64,000 bases of DNA. Source: an uncultured Muribaculaceae bacterium (GTDB lineage Bacteria; Bacteroidota; Bacteroidia; Bacteroidales; Muribaculaceae). Shown here one piece after another: positions 43,325-51,714 of this stretch. A model generated the notes under the pieces. That model did no database searches, was not told the DNA's origin, and saw only the letters and a list, made by a program, of their open reading frames with translations. The translations under genes were made by a program, and so were the position numbers. The stretch spans positions 62,001-126,000 of the forward strand of contig CAJTRS010000002.1 of assembly GCA_910578805.1 (NCBI GenBank). Reading direction: 5' to 3'. Position 1 is the first letter of the stretch; each line of letters begins with the position of its first letter.

Positions 43325-43408
43325 ATAAAAAGGGACTACTCGCATAGTCCCTTTTTATGAGTTTCCAATAGGTACAATTTCTAAGGTAAAAAAGATTGTG
43401 TTAGGTTT
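43325..43408 (-). ncRNA. Candidate small RNA (about 85 nt)
   Basis: A complete minus-strand promoter (43415-43447) is followed about 80 nt later by a strong intrinsic terminator (43327-43356), with no ORF of reasonable length between. That is the layout of an intergenic small RNA. Alternatively it is an attenuated leader for the DUF2007 gene, which starts 33 nt past the terminator. Confidence 0.45.
43327..43356 (-). terminator. Rho-independent terminator
   Basis: Perfect 12-bp stem AAAAAGGGACTA / TAGTCCCTTTTT with a 6-nt loop; poly-T on either strand. On the minus strand it would end the candidate small RNA starting near 43408, or transcripts from lpxH. Confidence 0.9.
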
Positions 43409-43414
43409 GTGCCA

Positions 43415-43447
43415 CAAAGGTATTTCTAAAAATGTACCTTTTGCAAA
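43415..43447 (-). promoter_or_regulatory. Promoter of the candidate small RNA
   Basis: The minus strand reads TTTG (43447-43444), a 21-nt spacer and TACCTTTG (43422-43415), a full consensus match. Confidence 0.6.
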
Positions 43448-43607
43448 CATTTTTATATGTTGTTCAGCAGTGTTTTTTATCCAAATATGTTTTTATAGTT
43501 CTGTATCTGGTGTATAATGTGTTTATATGTAGGGGATAAACGACATATTTGTCGCTTTTGGCTGTAATGTTAATGAAGGTTAATATGGGTAGGGTGATCA
43601 TTTACCG
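43448..43607. other. AT-rich non-coding stretch
   Basis: Between the small-RNA promoter and lpxH. No terminator, hairpin or promoter that I trust is visible. Confidence 0.4.
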
Positions 43608-44360
43608 CTACATTTTTTCTATTGAGAATGAGGTTCCGTCCCATATTCCGTAGGTCATATGGCGGAAACCGTCGCCAAGCACTATGAGCCGAGAGTCGTG
43701 GTCCACCTGTTGGTCAATGACTATGTGGCGGTGGCCGAAAATGAAGTAATCGACATGTCCGTTTGTGCTCATGTAGTCTTTGGCAAAAGTCATCAGCGGG
43801 TCATGGTCGGATAGGGTTTCAGAACGGTCTATCCGGCCGTGTAGGCGGCTATGTGACGACCACGAGTGGGCGAAACCTACGGTCCATCGCGGGTGAATGG
43901 CCGCAAATAGTTTCTGTGCGATACGGTTGCGGAATATGCGACGCATTATCCTGTAGCTTCGGCGCATCTCACCGGCTCCGTCACCGTGCTCCATGACGAA
44001 TTTCTTTCCGTCGATTTCGCATGCAAGCACTCCGTCGGCTATTTTCATGCCTATTTCTGCAGGCAAATAGTCGAATATCCATATATCGTGGTTTCCTTTG
44101 AGCCATACGATCTCGACTCCTGCATCGGCCATTGATGCCAATGCTCCGAGAAACCTGACATAGCCCCGTGGAACCACATTGCGGTACTCATACCAGTAGT
44201 CGAGCACATCGCCGAGTAGGTAAAGGGTGCGTGCCGTGGGCTCTATGGATTTCAGCCATGTCACAAGGCGGCGCTCATGTGCGTGTGTGTCACCGATGTA
44301 TGATGCTCCTATGTGGAGGTCAGACACGAAATATGTGCGGGTGCGGGAGGTCGGCGGCAT
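43608..44360 (-). CDS. lpxH: UDP-2,3-diacylglucosamine diphosphatase
   Basis: A 250-residue calcineurin-like phosphoesterase. Metal motifs are complete: FVSDLHIG, LLGDVLDYWYEY, WLKGNHDIW, VMEHGDG and FIFGHRHI. Length and the DYWYEY insertion fit LpxH, which removes UMP from the lipid A precursor at the inner membrane. It lies 3 nt downstream of the sufT-like gene. LpxH2-type paralogues exist, so the exact substrate is a family inference. Confidence 0.88.
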   Translation of the reverse strand: MPPTSRTRTYFVSDLHIGASYIGDTHAHERRLVTWLKSIEPTARTLYLLGDVLDYWYEYRNVVPRGYVRFLGALASMADAGVEIVWLKGNHDIWIFDYLPAEIGMKIADGVLACEIDGKKFVMEHGDGAGEMRRSYRIMRRIFRNRIAQKLFAAIHPRWTVGFAHSWSSHSRLHGRIDRSETLSDHDPLMTFAKDYMSTNGHVDYFIFGHRHIVIDQQVDHDSRLIVLGDGFRHMTYGIWDGTSFSIEKM

Positions 44361-44363
44361 GGG

Positions 44364-44687
44364 TTACAGGAATCCAAGTTCGAGTTTGGCCTCTTCGCTC
44401 ATCATGTCCTTGTTCCATTCGGGTTCAAAGACTATGCTGATCTCTACCGATTTGATACCGTCGATGCTTTCAAGCTTTATGCGGGCGTCTTCCACGAGGA
44501 AGTCGGCGGCAGGACAGTTGGGGGCGGTGAGGGTCATATCTATCTTCAGGTTGGCATCATCGTCGAGGTCTATTTTATATATCAGTCCGAGGCTGTAGAT
44601 GTCAACCGGTATTTCGGGGTCATAGACCGTGCGAAGCATGGTCACAACTTTTTCTTCGAGTTCAAGTTTCTGTTGGGGTGTAATCAT
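44364..44687 (-). CDS. MIP18/DUF59 iron-sulfur assembly protein (SufT-like)
   Basis: A 107-residue protein with the family core TVYDPEIPVDIYSLGLIYKI and TLTAPNCPAADFLVEDA; the cysteine in APNCP is the conserved one. Such proteins help mature iron-sulfur clusters. The start at 44687 overlaps the symporter's C-terminal codons by 26 nt, so the two are translationally linked, and lpxH follows 3 nt after its stop. Confidence 0.9.
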   Translation of the reverse strand: MITPQQKLELEEKVVTMLRTVYDPEIPVDIYSLGLIYKIDLDDDANLKIDMTLTAPNCPAADFLVEDARIKLESIDGIKSVEISIVFEPEWNKDMMSEEAKLELGFL

Positions 44688-46038
44688 AATGCAAATTTAA
44701 TGGTTTTGAGAAATACTTCGATGTCTCTTCCCTTACTTTCTTTCTGAGCAGTATGAGCGTGAGCATGGTGGGGAATGCCATCAAGGCATAGAAGAGGTCG
44801 CACAGTCCTACGGCGGTCTCTATCGGAGCTATGGCAAATATCACTAAGGTGGATATGAATACCCATATGTAGTAACGGGCCTTGCGCCGGCCGAACAGAT
44901 AGACGGCGCAACGGTGGCCGTAGAAAGAATAGCTGAACATGGACGATAGGGCGAAGCATGTGACAATGGCCATGAGAAGGTATTCTCCGGCAGGAATGGC
45001 ATTGCCGAATGCATTTATGGCTATTTCCAGACCTTTTACGCCTTCTGCCGAGATATCGCCGGCCAACAGAAGGGCCAAGGCTGTAAGCGTGCACACGAAT
45101 CCTGAATCGATGGCCGGTCCGAGCATGGCCACAAGGCCTTCGCGCACCGGTTCTTTGCAAGCCGATGTGCCGTGCATTATCGATGCCGTACCGACACCTG
45201 CATCGTTGACAAGGGCTGCGCGGCGCGCTCCGATGATGGCTATGCCGGCCAGTGCGCCCCAGCCGGCCTTAAGGCTGAACGCTTCGGAAAATATGGTGGC
45301 AAATACGCCCGGAAGGTCTGTAATGTGTGTCAGTATTATATACAGCACCATAAGGAAATAGGCGCCTACCATGAATGGCACGAGTACTGTGGCCACGCGA
45401 GCTATGCGCTTGACGCCGCCGAGCACCACCACCGATACGGTAAGGGCTATTGTCATGCCTATGGCAAACTTTAGCAGAAACGGGTTGCCGACTTCGGTCA
45501 CGGTGGCTATGGTCGATACAGCCGCTTCTGTGAGCTGGTTGGCATTCATGATGCATAGTGTGCCGAACATGCCGGCTATGGCAAAAGCTGTGGCCATCGG
45601 GCGCCACCGGGCGGGCAGGCCGTGACGAATGATGTGCATGGTGCCTCCGTAGGGGCGTCCTTCCGGATCGAAACTGCGGTATTTTATGGCCAGCACTCCT
45701 TCGTGGTATTTGGTGCACATGCCCACCAATGCGCTTACCCACATCCAGAATATGGCTCCGGGGCCACCCATTACCAGGGCTATGGCCACACCGGCAATGT
45801 TGCCCATTCCTACTGTTGCGGCCACTACCGATGCAAGTGCCTGGGCACTGCTTATCTCTCCGCGTCCTGCGCTCTGGCGGGTGCGCAATGCGCCTATTGC
45901 GTGGGGCAGACGTCTTATCGATACCATGCCTGAATAGAAGAAGAGGAACAGGCCTCCGCCTATGAGGGTGATGAAGAGCGGATATCCGCACAGTGTGTCG
46001 GCTACCGAGGTGATGATGTGTCCTATTTGGTCAAGCAT
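44662..46038 (-). CDS. Alanine/glycine:cation symporter (AGCS family)
   Basis: A 458-residue protein with about eleven membrane helices. AGCS landmarks: ALASVVAATVGMGNIAGVAIALVMGGPGAIFWMW, GMCTKYHEGVLAIKYR, GRPYGGTMHIIRHG, and RRAALVNDAGVGTASIMHGTSACKEPVREG. It couples sodium (or proton) entry to uptake of alanine or glycine. Its promoter overlaps the ddh terminator, and its mRNA would begin inside that hairpin. Confidence 0.93.
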   Translation of the reverse strand: MLDQIGHIITSVADTLCGYPLFITLIGGGLFLFFYSGMVSIRRLPHAIGALRTRQSAGRGEISSAQALASVVAATVGMGNIAGVAIALVMGGPGAIFWMWVSALVGMCTKYHEGVLAIKYRSFDPEGRPYGGTMHIIRHGLPARWRPMATAFAIAGMFGTLCIMNANQLTEAAVSTIATVTEVGNPFLLKFAIGMTIALTVSVVVLGGVKRIARVATVLVPFMVGAYFLMVLYIILTHITDLPGVFATIFSEAFSLKAGWGALAGIAIIGARRAALVNDAGVGTASIMHGTSACKEPVREGLVAMLGPAIDSGFVCTLTALALLLAGDISAEGVKGLEIAINAFGNAIPAGEYLLMAIVTCFALSSMFSYSFYGHRCAVYLFGRRKARYYIWVFISTLVIFAIAPIETAVGLCDLFYALMAFPTMLTLILLRKKVREETSKYFSKPLNLHYDYTPTET

Positions 46039-46048
46039 AAGAAGAAAT

Positions 46049-46076
46049 GAGGCCGGAATATTTTGTTTCCGGCCTC
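46049..46076 (-). terminator. Hairpin between ddh and the symporter gene
   Basis: Perfect 10-bp stem GAGGCCGGAA / TTCCGGCCTC (46049-46058, 46067-46076), followed on the minus strand by ATTTCTTCTT. It acts as the ddh terminator; its outer edge touches the -7 box of the symporter promoter. Confidence 0.7.
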
Positions 46077-46108
46077 AAAGATAGTTATAATTCAAGTGCA
46101 AAGCCAAA
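46076..46108 (-). promoter_or_regulatory. Promoter of the AGCS symporter gene
   Basis: Minus strand: TTTG (46108-46105), a 21-nt spacer and TATCTTTG (46083-46076). The predicted transcript begins within the hairpin at 46049-46076. Confidence 0.6.
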
Positions 46109-46135
46109 TTATCCGGCTTTTGTCTGAATGTGAAT

Positions 46136-47032
46136 TTATACAAGATGGCGTATCAGTTCCTCACGGTCGCCTGGCAGAAGGTCTATGACCGGAATCTCGA
46201 TCATGGTGTAGGCTCCGGGATTCCGGAGCATTGATGCGCGTGCCGCGGCCACAAGTATCTGTGCAGTGAGGGCGGGGTTGTTGATGCTCATGTTGAACTC
46301 AAAGCGCTGGTTCTGAGTGTTGCCGCTCACCCCTTTACGCACCATGTTCACGCCGTGTCCCATATCCTTTACGTCATCTACGGATTTTACGGCCATAACG
46401 TGGGTTTCGTCGGAGGCGAAGTATGGGTCCTCTTTCACGGCCTTTGCCACTTGGTCAAGGCTCGCACCCTCTTCGAGTTCCACATACACCATGCGGCGGT
46501 GGATACCAGTGCCGAGCGGTATGGTCATGGATAGGGCATTCTTTACACCAGGCTTGGACTTGACGCACACGGTGTGTCCCATGCTCATGCCAGGGCCGAA
46601 ATTGGTGTAGGTGATTCCTTTTGGTGCGGCTGCCTGAAGGAGTGCGCGCACCACCGAATCGCTTCCGGGATCCCAGCCGGCTGAGATCACGGCCACCGTA
46701 CCGTGATCGCGTGCGATCTTGTCGAGGCCGGAACGAAGCTCCACGATAGAGGAGTGGATATCATAGCTGTCCACGGTGTTGATGCCTGCGGCGAGGTATT
46801 CAGCCGCATATTTTTCCACTTCGCGTGTGGGCGTACAGAGTATCGCCACATCGACATGTCCGAGTTCCTTTATGTCGGTCACCACCTTGTAGGGGGCGAG
46901 TTCGGCAGGAATGTCGGTGACTTTGCGGCGCACCACACCGGCTATCTCGAAGTCGGGTGCTTCCAGAAGAGCTTCAAGCACAAACCGGCCTATGTTGCCG
47001 TAGCCTACTATAGCTGCTTTTGTCTTGCTCAT
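46136..47032 (-). CDS. ddh: meso-Diaminopimelate D-dehydrogenase
   Basis: A 298-residue protein. Rossmann NADPH site AAIVGYGNIGRFVLEAL, then VAILCTPTREVEKYAAEYLAAGINTVDSYDIH, SAGWDPGSDSV, FGPGMSMGHTVCVKS, and SGNTQNQRFEFNMSINNPA are characteristic of Ddh. It converts tetrahydrodipicolinate to meso-DAP in one step, for lysine and peptidoglycan. It is the last gene of a pta-ackA-ddh cluster, 20 nt after ackA. Confidence 0.95.
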   Translation of the reverse strand: MSKTKAAIVGYGNIGRFVLEALLEAPDFEIAGVVRRKVTDIPAELAPYKVVTDIKELGHVDVAILCTPTREVEKYAAEYLAAGINTVDSYDIHSSIVELRSGLDKIARDHGTVAVISAGWDPGSDSVVRALLQAAAPKGITYTNFGPGMSMGHTVCVKSKPGVKNALSMTIPLGTGIHRRMVYVELEEGASLDQVAKAVKEDPYFASDETHVMAVKSVDDVKDMGHGVNMVRKGVSGNTQNQRFEFNMSINNPALTAQILVAAARASMLRNPGAYTMIEIPVIDLLPGDREELIRHLV

Positions 47033-47052
47033 AAGGTAAATACTGTTAATAG

Positions 47053-48258
47053 TTATAGATTCTTTACGATCTCCTCGGTGTCGCGGGCTATCATGAGTTC
47101 CTCATCGGTAGGTATGACCACTACGGTTACTTTTGATTCGGGTGTGGATATGACGGTTTCTGTGCCACGTGTACGGTCGTTGATCTCTTTGTCGATCTCC
47201 ACTCCCATGAAAGCCAGCGGAGCGCACACGTTTTCACGGACACCCGTCTGGTTTTCACCAACGCCACCTGTGAATACTATAACGTCCAGACCACCCATTT
47301 CGGCTGCATAGGCTCCGATATATTTTGTGATTCTCTGTTCATACATATCCAAGGCGAGTTTTGCACGCTTGTCAGTGCCCTCTTTTACAGCGGCTTCTAT
47401 CTCACGCATGTCGTTTGACAGTCCTGACACTCCGGCCACGCCGCTGTCCTTGTTTATGATGTTCTGCAGTTGGGTTGCCGACAGATTGTGCTTGGTCATA
47501 AGGAAAGTGAGGGCACCCGGATCGACATCGCCCACACGGGTGCCCATCATGAGGCCTTCGGTCGGTGTAAGACCCATGGAGGTGTCAACGCTCATGCCGT
47601 TGAGCACTGCGGTAATGGAGCCTCCGTTGCCAATATGACAGGTCACTATCTTGCTGTTACGGAGGTCTATGCCAAGGAATTCGGCGGCACGTCCGCTTAC
47701 ATACCGGTGGCTTGTGCCGTGGAAACCGTAGCGGCGCACACCGTCCTCGGTATAGTATTTATAGGGCAGGGCATACATGTAGCTCTTGGCCGGCATGGTC
47801 TGGTGAAATGCGGTGTCAAACACTCCCACCTGAGGTACTCCCGGCATCAGTGCTGTTATGGCTTCGATGCCGGTGATGTTGGCCGGATTATGCAGTGGTG
47901 CCAGATCGTAACATTCTTTTACCTTGTCGATCACTTCGTCGGTGATGAGCACGCTTTTGCTGAATTTCTCGGCTCCGTGCACCACGCGGTGACCTACGGC
48001 GTCGATCTCGTCGAAGTCCTTGATGCAACCCTCCTTGGGGTCGGTGAGATTACGTAATATGGCTTCAACGCCCTGTTTGTGGTCGATGTGTCCGAGCTCA
48101 ACTATTTCTTTGGAGCCGTCGGGGCGTTTGAATTTGAGGAATCCATCGGGTAATCCTATTTTTTCCACTCCACCTTCTGCCATGGTGGTATCAGTGGTGG
48201 TGTCGATGAGTTTGTATTTCACGGAGCTGCTTCCGCAGTTCAAGACTAATATTTTCAT
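47053..48258 (-). CDS. ackA: Acetate kinase
   Basis: A 401-residue protein. ASKHA-fold motifs: VLNCGSSSVKYKLID at the start, GHRVVHGAEKFSKSV, GVFDTAFHQTMP, YGFHGTSHRYVSGRA, GNGGSITAVLNGMSVDTSMGLTPTEGLMMGTRVGDVDPG, and VFTGGVGENQTGVRE. Forms ATP from acetyl phosphate in fermentation. Located 36 nt after pta and 20 nt before ddh. Confidence 0.98.
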   Translation of the reverse strand: MKILVLNCGSSSVKYKLIDTTTDTTMAEGGVEKIGLPDGFLKFKRPDGSKEIVELGHIDHKQGVEAILRNLTDPKEGCIKDFDEIDAVGHRVVHGAEKFSKSVLITDEVIDKVKECYDLAPLHNPANITGIEAITALMPGVPQVGVFDTAFHQTMPAKSYMYALPYKYYTEDGVRRYGFHGTSHRYVSGRAAEFLGIDLRNSKIVTCHIGNGGSITAVLNGMSVDTSMGLTPTEGLMMGTRVGDVDPGALTFLMTKHNLSATQLQNIINKDSGVAGVSGLSNDMREIEAAVKEGTDKRAKLALDMYEQRITKYIGAYAAEMGGLDVIVFTGGVGENQTGVRENVCAPLAFMGVEIDKEINDRTRGTETVISTPESKVTVVVIPTDEELMIARDTEEIVKNL

Positions 48259-48294
48259 GATGTTTGTAGGATTCTAAGTTGGTTTAATTCAAAA

Positions 48295-49314
48295 TTAATT
48301 AGCCGCATTGTGCAGGCCTATGGCCTGGTTGCAGGTCATTATCACGGTCTTGTATATGTCCTCGGGGAAGCAGCCGCGCGAAAGGTCGTTGACCGGAGCG
48401 GCGAGACCCTGTAGCACAGGTCCCACGGCTTGTACGTTGCCGAGACGCTGCACGAGTTTGTAAGCGATGTTTCCGACTTCGAGCGAGGGGAATATGAGAA
48501 CATTGGCACGTCCGCTTAAAGGACTGTTGGGGCTCTTTGTCTGGGCCACTCCGGGCACTATGGCAGCGTCGGCCTGCAGCTCGCCGTCAATGATCAGTTC
48601 CGGGTCCATTTCGCGGGCTATCCTGGTGGCTTCGATTACTTTTTCAACGCGTTCGTGCTTGGCGCTGCCCTTGGTGGAGAAGCTAAGCAGGGCTACGCGC
48701 GGCTTTATACCGGCAATGTCGCGTGCGGTCTGTGCCGAGCTGATGGCTATCTGTGCAAGCTGGCGTGCGTCGGGGTCGGGTACCACGGCGCAGTCGGCAA
48801 ATACCAGTATGCCGTTGGAGCCGAACGGGAGTCCGTCAGGAAGAAGCATGATGAATGCACCGGAAACCACATCGATGCCGGGCTGAGTCTTTATCACCTG
48901 AAATGCTGCGCGGAGCACATTGCCGGTAGTGTTCATGGCGCCGGCTACCTGTCCGTCGGCATCGCCGGCCTTGACCATAAGGCAGCCGAGATAAAGCGGA
49001 TTGGCCGTGGTGAGGCGTGCCTGCTCCATGGTGATGCCTTTTTTCTTCCGCAGTTCATAGAAGAGCGGAGCGTATTTGTCGATCACTTTTTCATCGGCCG
49101 GATTGATAATGGTGGCCTTGCCGATGTGATTGAGCTTTAGCTCTTTGGCCATGGAGTGGATATCGCCCGGGTCTCCGATGAGGATAACCTTTGCGATTGA
49201 TTCGGCCAGAATGCGGTCGGCGGCGGTAAGTGTACGCGGTTCGGTGCCTTCGGGCAGCACAATCCGCTGAGGATTGCTCTTGGCCCGTTCGGTGAGGGAT
49301 TCAAAGAGGCTCAT
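48295..49314 (-). CDS. pta: Phosphate acetyltransferase
   Basis: A 339-residue protein of the short Pta form without the regulatory N-terminal domains (RIVLPEGTEPRTLTAADRI, AGAMNTTGNVLRAAFQVIKT, FADCAVVPDP, LSFSTKGSAKH, GELQADAAIVP, NVLIFPSLEVGNIAYKLVQRL). It converts acetyl-CoA and phosphate to acetyl phosphate. First gene of the pta-ackA-ddh operon, with a -7 box about 90 nt upstream. Confidence 0.98.
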   Translation of the reverse strand: MSLFESLTERAKSNPQRIVLPEGTEPRTLTAADRILAESIAKVILIGDPGDIHSMAKELKLNHIGKATIINPADEKVIDKYAPLFYELRKKKGITMEQARLTTANPLYLGCLMVKAGDADGQVAGAMNTTGNVLRAAFQVIKTQPGIDVVSGAFIMLLPDGLPFGSNGILVFADCAVVPDPDARQLAQIAISSAQTARDIAGIKPRVALLSFSTKGSAKHERVEKVIEATRIAREMDPELIIDGELQADAAIVPGVAQTKSPNSPLSGRANVLIFPSLEVGNIAYKLVQRLGNVQAVGPVLQGLAAPVNDLSRGCFPEDIYKTVIMTCNQAIGLHNAAN

Positions 49315-49401
49315 AGTAAAATATGTGGTTGGGTTATTATTATATGATCTGGTTCACGGTAACTTGTCGGGAATACGGCTTTCCGAAGAATGTACCGGAC
49401 G

Positions 49402-49409
49402 CAAAATTA
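49402..49409 (-). promoter_or_regulatory. -7 box of the pta-ackA-ddh operon
   Basis: The minus strand reads TAATTTTG, a perfect TAnnTTTG match. No clear -33 partner. Confidence 0.45.
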
Positions 49410-49566
49410 CAAAATATATGGATTCGGCGTATTCATGTGGATACAAAAAAAATGCGATGATACGTGAGTGGGGATATTGTGTGGGTTTGATTGAAAACCG
49501 GCGGCAACATTTTGGTCCGGGTGTGTGTTTTAATTTTTGAGTTTTAACTATTAAAGTCTTTTAGTC

Positions 49567-49710
49567 ATGGATAGCAAGAAAAAGCGTAAAAACACGGCAC
49601 TATGGATATCAATAGGGGCTATATTTCTGATAATACTGCTTCTGGTTTGGCTCACTATGGCCGATCTTTGGGGCGATACCGATGTGGCCGCAGCCATAAT
49701 GCCTTTTTGA
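49567..49710 (+). CDS. 47-residue single-pass membrane protein
   Basis: Short frame from ATG 49567: basic N-terminus MDSKKKRKNTAL, one hydrophobic helix (about residues 11-31, WISIGAIFLIILLLVWLTMA) and a short acidic tail DLWGDTDVAAAIMPF. The positive-inside rule puts the N-terminus in the cytoplasm. The composition is too protein-like for chance, and it lies in an otherwise empty gap between pta and rplS. Function unknown; small single-helix proteins often modulate larger membrane complexes. Confidence 0.6.
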   Translation: MDSKKKRKNTALWISIGAIFLIILLLVWLTMADLWGDTDVAAAIMPF

Positions 49711-49720
49711 TGGCCTGTAA

Positions 49721-49761
49721 AAATAAGACATATCCCCGTCCGGATTTTCCGGACGGGGATA
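49721..49761 (-). terminator. Rho-independent terminator of rplS
   Basis: Perfect stem TATCCCCGTCCGG / CCGGACGGGGATA (49731-49743, 49749-49761). The T-rich tract lies on the minus strand (49721-49727). It may also stop the small membrane protein gene on the plus strand. Confidence 0.8.
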
Positions 49762-49797
49762 TAATGCCTTTAAGCAATAAGCCGCGGTTGTGGCGGA

Positions 49798-50154
49798 TTA
49801 TTTTTTGACAACGCGACGCTCTTTGATACGAGCCTTCTTGCCGGTGAGGGCGCGGAGGTAGTAAAGTTTGGCGCGGCGCACTTTGCCGTACTTGTTGATG
49901 GTGATGGAGTCGATAAACGGAGATTCGATGGGGAAGATACGTTCAACACCGATATTGTCGCTCATCTTGCGTACTGTGAAACGCTTTTTGTTTCCTTCAC
50001 CCGAAATGCGGATAACCACACCGCGATACTGCTGGATACGCTCTTTGTTACCTTCTTTGATACGGTAAGCTACGGTGATGGTGTCACCGGGGAGGAATGA
50101 TTCATGTGTCTTGCCGGTGGCGAAAGCTTCTTCGGCAACTTTGATTAAATCCAT
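49798..50154 (-). CDS. rplS: 50S ribosomal protein L19
   Basis: A 118-residue protein from ATG 50154; a longer frame lacks support. L19 signature: GDTITVAYRIKEGNKERIQQYRGVVI, IGVERIFPIESPFIDSI, and RAKLYYLRALTGKKARIKE. Located at the 30S-50S interface. Single-gene unit with its own promoter and terminator. Confidence 0.98.
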   Translation of the reverse strand: MDLIKVAEEAFATGKTHESFLPGDTITVAYRIKEGNKERIQQYRGVVIRISGEGNKKRFTVRKMSDNIGVERIFPIESPFIDSITINKYGKVRRAKLYYLRALTGKKARIKERRVVKK

Positions 50155-50233
50155 TTCTTTAATAGAATAAAATGTTAACACTAATCGCAATATAGCAAGC
50201 TGCTTGTCGTGCCAGAGATTACGAAATCGACCG

Positions 50234-50264
50234 CAAAGTTACGTTAAATATTTTATACACGCAA
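50234..50264 (-). promoter_or_regulatory. Promoter of rplS
   Basis: Minus strand: TTG (50264-50262), a 20-nt spacer and TAACTTTG (50241-50234). Confidence 0.65.
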
Positions 50265-50294
50265 CCCTTTAGGTGTTATTTGCCGGGAAAATTG

Positions 50295-50302
50295 TAACTT
50301 TG
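50295..50302 (+). promoter_or_regulatory. -7 box of queA
   Basis: TAACTTTG, a perfect match, 67 nt upstream of the queA ATG and back to back with the rplS promoter. The -33 element is weak. Confidence 0.5.
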
Positions 50303-50369
50303 CCGGCATAAAACCTATGCCCGGCTTGTCATGCTTTTAGCAGGGTGTGGTTATGTAATAATCAAGACA

Positions 50370-51575
50370 ATGAATGTTACCGATATAAAGATAGAGGAGT
50401 TCAATTATCCGCTTGCCGACGGGCGCATAGCCCGTTATCCGCTTGCCGACAGGGATTCCTGCAAGTTGCTTGTGCGCCGCCCCGGCGGAGAGTTGGAAGA
50501 CCATGTGTTTTCTGAAATACCCGACCTGCTTCCGCAGTCGGCAATGATGATATATAATAACACGCGTGTCATCAATGCCCGCATACGAATGGTGAAGAGC
50601 AGCGGTGCGGCTATAGAAATATTCTGTCTGGAGCCGGTGGCTCCGCATGACTATGCTCTTTCGTTCGCGGCTTGCGGTCGGTGTTCGTGGCATTGTTTCG
50701 TGGGCAACTCCAAGCGGTGGAAATCGGGCGATCTGGCCATGCCGCTTAGAGTGGGAGATGAGGCTGTAGTGTTATCGGCACGACGTGTAGAGAAGAATGA
50801 TGCCGGATCGGTGGTGGAGTTTTCGTGGACGCCGGAGCATCTGACATTCTCGCAGGTGATAGAGGCAGCCGGTGAGATTCCCATTCCCCCGTATCTCAAC
50901 CGCGCTTCTGAACGCTCCGACAGTATGGACTATCAGACTGTGTTCGGACGCATAGAAGGGTCGGTGGCGGCGCCTACGGCGGGGTTGCATTTCACTCCGC
51001 GTGTGCTTGGCGAGATAGATGCCCGCGGTATATCGCGCCGTGAGATTACACTTCATGTGGGTGCCGGAACTTTTCAGCCTGTAAAAAGCGATACCATAGG
51101 CGATCATGCCATGCATAGCGAGTTCATCTCGGTGGGAAAGGAGCTGATAAAGGAACTTTCGGAGAGTAATAGACCGGTGGTGGCTGTGGGCACGACTTCC
51201 GTACGCACGCTTGAGAGCCTTTATCACTTCGGGTGTATGGCTTATTGCGGTATGGACATCGACGAGGTGCCGCAGTGGTATCCCTATGATCCGTCGCACC
51301 CGCGGCTTTCCACTGCCGAAGCGCTCAATGCGCTATGCGGTTATCTCGAATCCCGCGGTTTGGAACGCCTGGTGGCTTCCACTCGCATAATCATAGCGCC
51401 GGGCTATGAGTTTATGGTGGTCAGAGGCATAGTGACCAATTTCCATCAGCCTCAGTCAACGTTGCTGTTGTTGGTGTCGGCATTTACAGGAGGCGACTGG
51501 CGCGGTATGTATGATTATGCCATGGAGCATGATTATCGTTTCCTGAGTTACGGCGATGCCCAGCTGTTGCTGTGA
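50370..51575 (+). CDS. queA: S-adenosylmethionine:tRNA ribosyltransferase-isomerase
   Basis: A 401-residue protein from ATG 50370 (an in-frame ATG 39 nt upstream is within the leader). QueA motifs: YPLADGRIARYPLADRDSCKLL, MMIYNNTRVINARI, EIPIPPYLNR, YQTVFGRIEGSVAAPTAGLHFTP, ITLHVGAGTFQPVKSD, VAVGTTSVRTLESL, and VTNFHQPQSTLLLLVSAFTG. It transfers the ribosyl moiety of SAM to preQ1-tRNA in queuosine synthesis. A roughly 20-residue insertion relative to shorter homologues lies around SLYHFGCMAYCGMDIDEVPQ. Confidence 0.97.
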   Translation: MNVTDIKIEEFNYPLADGRIARYPLADRDSCKLLVRRPGGELEDHVFSEIPDLLPQSAMMIYNNTRVINARIRMVKSSGAAIEIFCLEPVAPHDYALSFAACGRCSWHCFVGNSKRWKSGDLAMPLRVGDEAVVLSARRVEKNDAGSVVEFSWTPEHLTFSQVIEAAGEIPIPPYLNRASERSDSMDYQTVFGRIEGSVAAPTAGLHFTPRVLGEIDARGISRREITLHVGAGTFQPVKSDTIGDHAMHSEFISVGKELIKELSESNRPVVAVGTTSVRTLESLYHFGCMAYCGMDIDEVPQWYPYDPSHPRLSTAEALNALCGYLESRGLERLVASTRIIIAPGYEFMVVRGIVTNFHQPQSTLLLLVSAFTGGDWRGMYDYAMEHDYRFLSYGDAQLLL

Positions 51576-51681
51576 AACATTAGATACGATAGTGTTCCAC
51601 GAGTTATTAACATTAACCGCCAGTTATAAACATTTAACTCAATTTGTCCTGCGCCACCTTTTTATTACCAGCAAAATGTGA

Positions 51682-51689
51682 TTACTTTG
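51682..51689 (+). promoter_or_regulatory. -7-like box upstream of parA
   Basis: TTACTTTG, one mismatch from TAnnTTTG, 25 nt before the parA start. Confidence 0.4.
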
Positions 51690-51714
51690 CACTTGAAAAA
51701 TCACATGTAAACCT

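Noticed and set aside
49274..49540. An 88-codon plus-strand frame between pta and the small membrane protein
   Set aside because: It starts inside pta on the opposite strand, spans the pta promoter and has no coherent composition.
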